Positions 6,421-9,926 of a stretch of DNA of 9,926 nt are shown piece after piece. The stretch is from Syntrophaceae bacterium (lineage in GTDB: Bacteria; Desulfobacterota; Syntrophia; Syntrophales; UBA2210). Made by a program: the position numbers and the translations under genes. The notes under the pieces are model-generated. The model was not told where the DNA came from. It ran no database searches and saw nothing but the letters and a program-made list of their open reading frames with translations. The stretch's first letter is position 1. Every line of letters begins with the position of its first letter. The DNA is taken from contig JAUXBI010000038.1 in the NCBI GenBank assembly GCA_030619435.1, positions 1 through 9,926 on the forward strand. The letters are read 5' to 3'.

Positions 6421-7815
6421 ATGGGAAAAGCGTACGAATATGATGTGGTAATAATAGGGGCTGGTCCGGGTGGATATGTTGCCGGTATCAGAGCCGGTCA
6501 GTTAGGTCTGAAGGCATGTGTTATTGAAAAAGACAACCCTGGCGGTGTTTGCGTGAGCTGGGGATGTATCCCGACGAAAAACCTCATTCACCATGCCGGT
6601 ATTTTTCATTCTCGTCTTGAGCTGGAAAAGATGGGGATTACCGTCGATTCTAAAAAGTTTAATTACGGATATGTGCAGGATCAATCCAGGGCAGCCGTCC
6701 AGCCTTTGATTAAAGGTGTTGGGTATCTACTGAAAAAAAACAAGGTTGATTATATCCGGGGAACAGCCGGAATTGTTTCAAAGAACAGTGTGATCCTTGA
6801 AGATAAAACTGAAATCACAGGGAAAAACATTGTAATTGCCACGGGATCTCGCCCTTCGCAGATAAAGGGGTTCGAGTTTGATGAAAAACAGGTTCTTTCT
6901 TCGAGTGGAATCCTTTCTCTCAAAGAACTGCCCGATAGTCTGATTATACTTGGAGCGGGTGCCATCGGATGCGAGTTTGCCTATATCATGAACACATTCG
7001 GCGTAGAGGTACAGCTGATAGAGTTGGAGAAACATATTCTGCCGTTTGAAGATGCAAGGTCAGCGGCTGTCCTCGAAAGATCCTTTAAGGATAACGGCAT
7101 CGATGTAATTACCGGGGCGCGGGCGGATTTCCTGGAGAAGACATCCGGAAAAGTGGTGGTTACTCTTACGGAAAAAGATGGCAACTCAAAGAAAATAGAA
7201 GCGGAAAAAGTTTTATGTGTGTTCGGGCGAACCCCGAATACCGATAAAATAGGTCTTGAAAATATCGGACTGAAAACCGAGAGAGGCTATATCCCGGTGG
7301 GCGATTACTACCAGACACAGGTCGAGGGAGTGTATGCCATCGGCGATGTGGTGAAAACCCCGCTTCTGGCCCATGTGGCTTCAAAGGAAGGTGAGATTGT
7401 CGGTGAGTATATTGCCGGGCGTAGACCTCAGCCTCGAATTAATCTGGATGAGATACCGTCAGCTATTTATTGTGAGCCGCAGCTGGCAAGCTTTGGTCTT
7501 AGAGAAGATCAGGCAAAAGAGCAGAATATTCCCTATAAAAAGGCGATCTATCCGTACAGGGGAGTGGGTAAATCTGTTGCAATCGGCAAAACTGAAGGTA
7601 TGGTGAAAACCCTCTATGATCCGGAGACACATGAGATTTTAGGCGCCCATATTGTGGGGCATGATGCCACAGAACTGATCCATGAGATCCTTCTGGCCAA
7701 AACCGCCGGATTGTTGCCCGAAAAGATTGCAGAGATGATCCACGCGCACCCGACCATGTCCGAGGTGGTGATGGAACAGATGCGTGCGGTGGATGGTCAG
7801 CCGATACATATGTAG
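6421..7815 (+). CDS. lpdA: Dihydrolipoyl dehydrogenase (E3)
   Basis: A 464-residue flavoprotein disulfide reductase that reoxidises dihydrolipoyl groups with NAD+, serving 2-oxo-acid dehydrogenases or the glycine cleavage system. Seen: FAD motif GAGPGG (residues 13-18), redox disulfide GGVCVSWGCIPTK (Cys44 and Cys49), the NAD motif GAGAIG (178-183), the second FAD segment VYAIGDV (304-310), and the dimer-interface active site HAHPTMSE with His443 and Glu448, matching His444/Glu449 of the E. coli enzyme. There is no N-terminal lipoyl domain. Trp47 between the cysteines replaces the more common valine of GGTCLNVGC; similar WGC forms occur in related E3 proteins. GGAG eight bases before the ATG supports the start. 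The gene follows pyrD after 77 bases. No E1, E2 or gcv gene is in the window, so which complex it serves is unknown. Confidence 0.92.
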   Translation: MGKAYEYDVVIIGAGPGGYVAGIRAGQLGLKACVIEKDNPGGVCVSWGCIPTKNLIHHAGIFHSRLELEKMGITVDSKKFNYGYVQDQSRAAVQPLIKGVGYLLKKNKVDYIRGTAGIVSKNSVILEDKTEITGKNIVIATGSRPSQIKGFEFDEKQVLSSSGILSLKELPDSLIILGAGAIGCEFAYIMNTFGVEVQLIELEKHILPFEDARSAAVLERSFKDNGIDVITGARADFLEKTSGKVVVTLTEKDGNSKKIEAEKVLCVFGRTPNTDKIGLENIGLKTERGYIPVGDYYQTQVEGVYAIGDVVKTPLLAHVASKEGEIVGEYIAGRRPQPRINLDEIPSAIYCEPQLASFGLREDQAKEQNIPYKKAIYPYRGVGKSVAIGKTEGMVKTLYDPETHEILGAHIVGHDATELIHEILLAKTAGLLPEKIAEMIHAHPTMSEVVMEQMRAVDGQPIHM

Positions 7816-7878
7816 TTTCCATCCAAAAATGGTGCTTTTCCGCAATCTATGCGTCAATCCGTGGGGTTTTCGGAAATC

Positions 7879-9276
7879 CTAACATTTCCCTGCTATGGGA
7901 AGAGCTACTTCGATTTGGAATCCCTTCTCAGAGCTGCTTGCTTTAATACTTCCACCGTGTTTTTCCATGATTTTTTTCGCAATTGCCAGACCAAGTCCTG
8001 AGCCGCCCGCGGGGGATTGTTCGGTCCTGAAGAAGGGTTCAAATATCCTGGCCAGGTCCTCTGCTGAAAGTTCCTCAAACGAATTTGTGATGCTTATTCT
8101 TAAAAACTCGTTTTCAGAATACATTTTAATAATCACATGGCCTTTTTCCGCCGTAAATTTTACGGCATTATCGAGAATGTTCGACAGGGCCGTCTTAAGG
8201 CCATCCATGTTCCCCATCACAGGAGAATCGCACGACAGTTCCGTCATAAGGTGCAAACCCTTTCGGTTAATGACAGGCTCGAGCCGTTTGACAAGCCCAT
8301 CTATAAGACCAGACAGGTTTAAGGGTTCAAGCTTCAGCGGTTCTTCATGAATATCAAGTTTTGACAGAACAAGTATGCTGCCGATGCGATGATCAAGCAC
8401 CTCGATATCTTCCCTGATGCCATCAAGGTGCTTTTCCAGATCCTTATAGTCTCCACGTTCCCATTTCTCCTTGAGAAGCTCCTCAGCAATGCGTATCCTT
8501 GCAAGGGGACTCCTGAGCTCATGTGATATGTTTGCCGTAAGCTCTCTGCCGCCCCGAATCATCTTTTCCTGTTTTTCGGCCATATGGTTGAAAGAACGAC
8601 CTAATTCTCCGATTTCGTCTTTGCTTTTCACTGTGGCCCTGTGGGACAGATCTCCTTCAGCTATTCGAACTGCCGAGGCCTTAAGCTGTTTAACCGGTTC
8701 GGTGATGCGTCTTGAAACGGGAATTATCAGCAGGGCGATAACAACACCTATTCCGATAAGCCCCAATGCGAACCCCGCTTCGGGATAAGGTGCTTCCATC
8801 TTTTCAAAAAGAATATGCAGACTGCCCAACCGGTCTTTCTGGACTTCTACTGGTGTCTCGATGTAGAATATATGTCCCCTTTTAAACTCCCGGTACATCT
8901 TGAAATCTCCCATATCCTTTCCCCGTTGTTCACAGGCCAATGCAATTTCATCCGAAACATCCCCCGGAAAGGACTTCAAAATGGGGGCACCATCTTCACC
9001 GGTTAACCAGACCTTCGCCCCATAACCCTGTCCGAGGCGCGAAACAAAATCTTTCAAAGATTTATTTTCAGAGGGGTCAGTTTCAGGCCTTGATCTGATT
9101 TTTTCTTCAACCATTTCTTTTGCTATCAGGACCTGGGCCCCTGTGTATTGCTCAAACCGGGAGCGAAAGCCTCTTCCGACGGAAAAGACAAAAAGACCGA
9201 AAATCAATGCTTCCGTTACAATTAGAACCAGGATAAAGGATATGAATATCTTGATATAAAGCCTTCCAGGTCTCAT
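7879..9276 (-). CDS. Membrane sensor histidine kinase, CpxA-like
   Basis: A 465-residue two-component sensor. Seen in order: first membrane helix (about residues 8-31), periplasmic domain of about 135 residues, second membrane helix (about 167-187), HAMP domain (about 188-240, with PVKQLKASAVRIAEGDLSHR), dimerisation/phosphoacceptor H-box ANISHELRSPLARI with His252, N-box LSNILDNAVKF (Asn366, Asn370), F-box ARIFEPFFRT, and G2 box GGSGLGLAI. The expected DxGxG (G1) motif is replaced by TNSFEELS (397-404). HAMP and kinase wording resembles CpxA/EnvZ-type kinases of envelope stress response, but the periplasmic domain cannot be assigned a ligand. Its ATG overlaps the regulator stop (ATGA), indicating translational coupling with the upstream response regulator, its sure partner. 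It ends tail to tail with lpd, 63 bases apart. Confidence 0.93.
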   Translation of the reverse strand: MRPGRLYIKIFISFILVLIVTEALIFGLFVFSVGRGFRSRFEQYTGAQVLIAKEMVEEKIRSRPETDPSENKSLKDFVSRLGQGYGAKVWLTGEDGAPILKSFPGDVSDEIALACEQRGKDMGDFKMYREFKRGHIFYIETPVEVQKDRLGSLHILFEKMEAPYPEAGFALGLIGIGVVIALLIIPVSRRITEPVKQLKASAVRIAEGDLSHRATVKSKDEIGELGRSFNHMAEKQEKMIRGGRELTANISHELRSPLARIRIAEELLKEKWERGDYKDLEKHLDGIREDIEVLDHRIGSILVLSKLDIHEEPLKLEPLNLSGLIDGLVKRLEPVINRKGLHLMTELSCDSPVMGNMDGLKTALSNILDNAVKFTAEKGHVIIKMYSENEFLRISITNSFEELSAEDLARIFEPFFRTEQSPAGGSGLGLAIAKKIMEKHGGSIKASSSEKGFQIEVALPIAGKC

Positions 9277-9926
9277 TTAGTGTCCTCAAACATATACCCT
9301 GTTCCCCACACTGTTTTGATCCGCTCCCGTAAGTGAGGATAGGCATTCAGTTTAGCCCTCAATTTGCTGATGTGAACATCTATGCTTCTATCAAAGGCCA
9401 TAAAATCCCTGCCCCTGGCAAGATTTAAGAGTTCATCCCTACTCAATACGGTATTGGGATGCTCCATAAGAGCCTCAAGGAGCTTATATTCGGTTGCGGA
9501 TAAATCCATTTCTCTGTCTTCAACTAACAGAGTATGTTTTGCCTTGTTTAACTTCAGGCCACCCGCCTCGATAAACATTTTTTTACTTTTTCCAGACTTG
9601 CCTTTGTCATGTGGCAGGAGTCTTCGAAGTACTGCCTTGATCCTGGCTAACAGTTCCCTTGGATTAAAGGGTTTGGAAAGGTAGTCGTCCGCTCCGAGCT
9701 CCAGGCCAACAATCCTGTCCGCGTCCTCTCCCTTTGCCGTGAGCATGATAACGGGCACGTCAAATTCCGTCCGGATATCTTTCAGCACTTCCAGCCCGTC
9801 CTTTTTCGGCAACATGATATCTAATATAACGATATCAGGCGACTCGATTTTGAGCGTTTTCAGTACGGAGGAACCGTCTTCAAGGGTCAGTATCTGAAAT
9901 CCGTAGCTTTCCAAATATTCCCTCAA
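9273..9926 (-). CDS. OmpR/PhoB-family response regulator, CpxR-like, 5' end cut by window
   Basis: DNA-binding partner of the kinase; 217 residues are visible. The frame is open to the right edge, and the first visible codon (TTG, Leu) is internal: the opening strand and acidic pocket (ILIVDDD-type) that precede it in the family, roughly 15-20 residues, are outside the window. Visible receiver features: phosphoacceptor aspartate in IVILDIMLPKKDG (visible residue 36), switch threonine in MLTAKGED (63), and conserved lysine in YLSKPFNPREL (85). A basic linker (about 103-117, DKGKSGKSKK) leads to a C-terminal winged helix with LSATEYKLL, the recognition helix SIDVHISKLRAKL, and the wing TVWGTGYMFE. 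The pattern GEDADRIVGLELGADDYL is very like CpxR. The stop overlaps the kinase start by four bases. Its promoter and any targets are outside the window. Confidence 0.93.
   Translation of the reverse strand: MREYLESYGFQILTLEDGSSVLKTLKIESPDIVILDIMLPKKDGLEVLKDIRTEFDVPVIMLTAKGEDADRIVGLELGADDYLSKPFNPRELLARIKAVLRRLLPHDKGKSGKSKKMFIEAGGLKLNKAKHTLLVEDREMDLSATEYKLLEALMEHPNTVLSRDELLNLARGRDFMAFDRSIDVHISKLRAKLNAYPHLRERIKTVWGTGYMFEDTK

Noticed and set aside
6353..7824. TTTCCATCC after both pyrD (about 6353) and lpd (about 7816)
   Set aside because: Nine matching bases with different flanks; too short to call a repeat family.
7872..7889. GGAAAT/ATTTCC inverted repeat between lpd and the kinase gene
   Set aside because: Six A/T-rich pairs with no T-run on either strand; it overlaps the kinase stop and is likely chance.

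Overview
The window reads as an ordinary chromosomal stretch of a Gram-negative, probably anaerobic or facultative bacterium. A Desulfobacterota-like (deltaproteobacterial) host is my best guess. It rests on the gene mix (PyrK with class 1B PyrD, a stand-alone mannose-type PTS IIA protein, a CpxR/CpxA-like two-component pair) and on protein wording, so it is tentative. Nothing in the window marks a phage, plasmid, insertion sequence, CRISPR array, tRNA or rRNA.

Layout, left to right. (1) 1-1574, plus: an ABC-F ATPase cut by the left edge. Its last 28 bases overlap, tail to tail, (2) a patatin-like phospholipase on the minus strand (1547-2446). (3) 2447-2679 is an intergenic region with two back-to-back sigma70-type promoters, one for the patatin gene and one for (4) a 94-residue protein of unknown function (2680-2964, plus). 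(5) A NUDIX hydrolase on the minus strand (2972-3436). (6) 3437-3582 is a second divergent promoter region, where a perfect 9-bp inverted repeat carries a TTGACA -35 box on each strand. (7) A rightward gene series: PTS EIIA-Man (3583-3993), rimI-like acetyltransferase (4122-4592), pyrK (4603-5424), pyrD (5429-6343) and dihydrolipoyl dehydrogenase (6421-7815). (8) A minus-strand two-component system: sensor kinase (7879-9276) and OmpR-family response regulator (9273-9926, cut by the right edge), coupled by an ATGA overlap.

How the genes fit together. PyrK and PyrD form the NAD-linked dihydroorotate dehydrogenase of pyrimidine synthesis and are almost certainly co-transcribed with rimI. The lpd gene may be read from the same transcript or from its own start; no E1/E2 or glycine-cleavage partner is visible. 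The kinase and regulator form a CpxA/CpxR-like envelope-signalling pair whose target is not visible.

I found no undescribed multi-gene system. The points most worth a second look are the palindromic divergent promoter at 3474-3544, the missing DxGxG (G1) motif in the histidine kinase, the altered second Walker A motif in the ABC-F protein together with its distinct isoleucine codon use, and the shortened zinc ribbon of the NUDIX protein.
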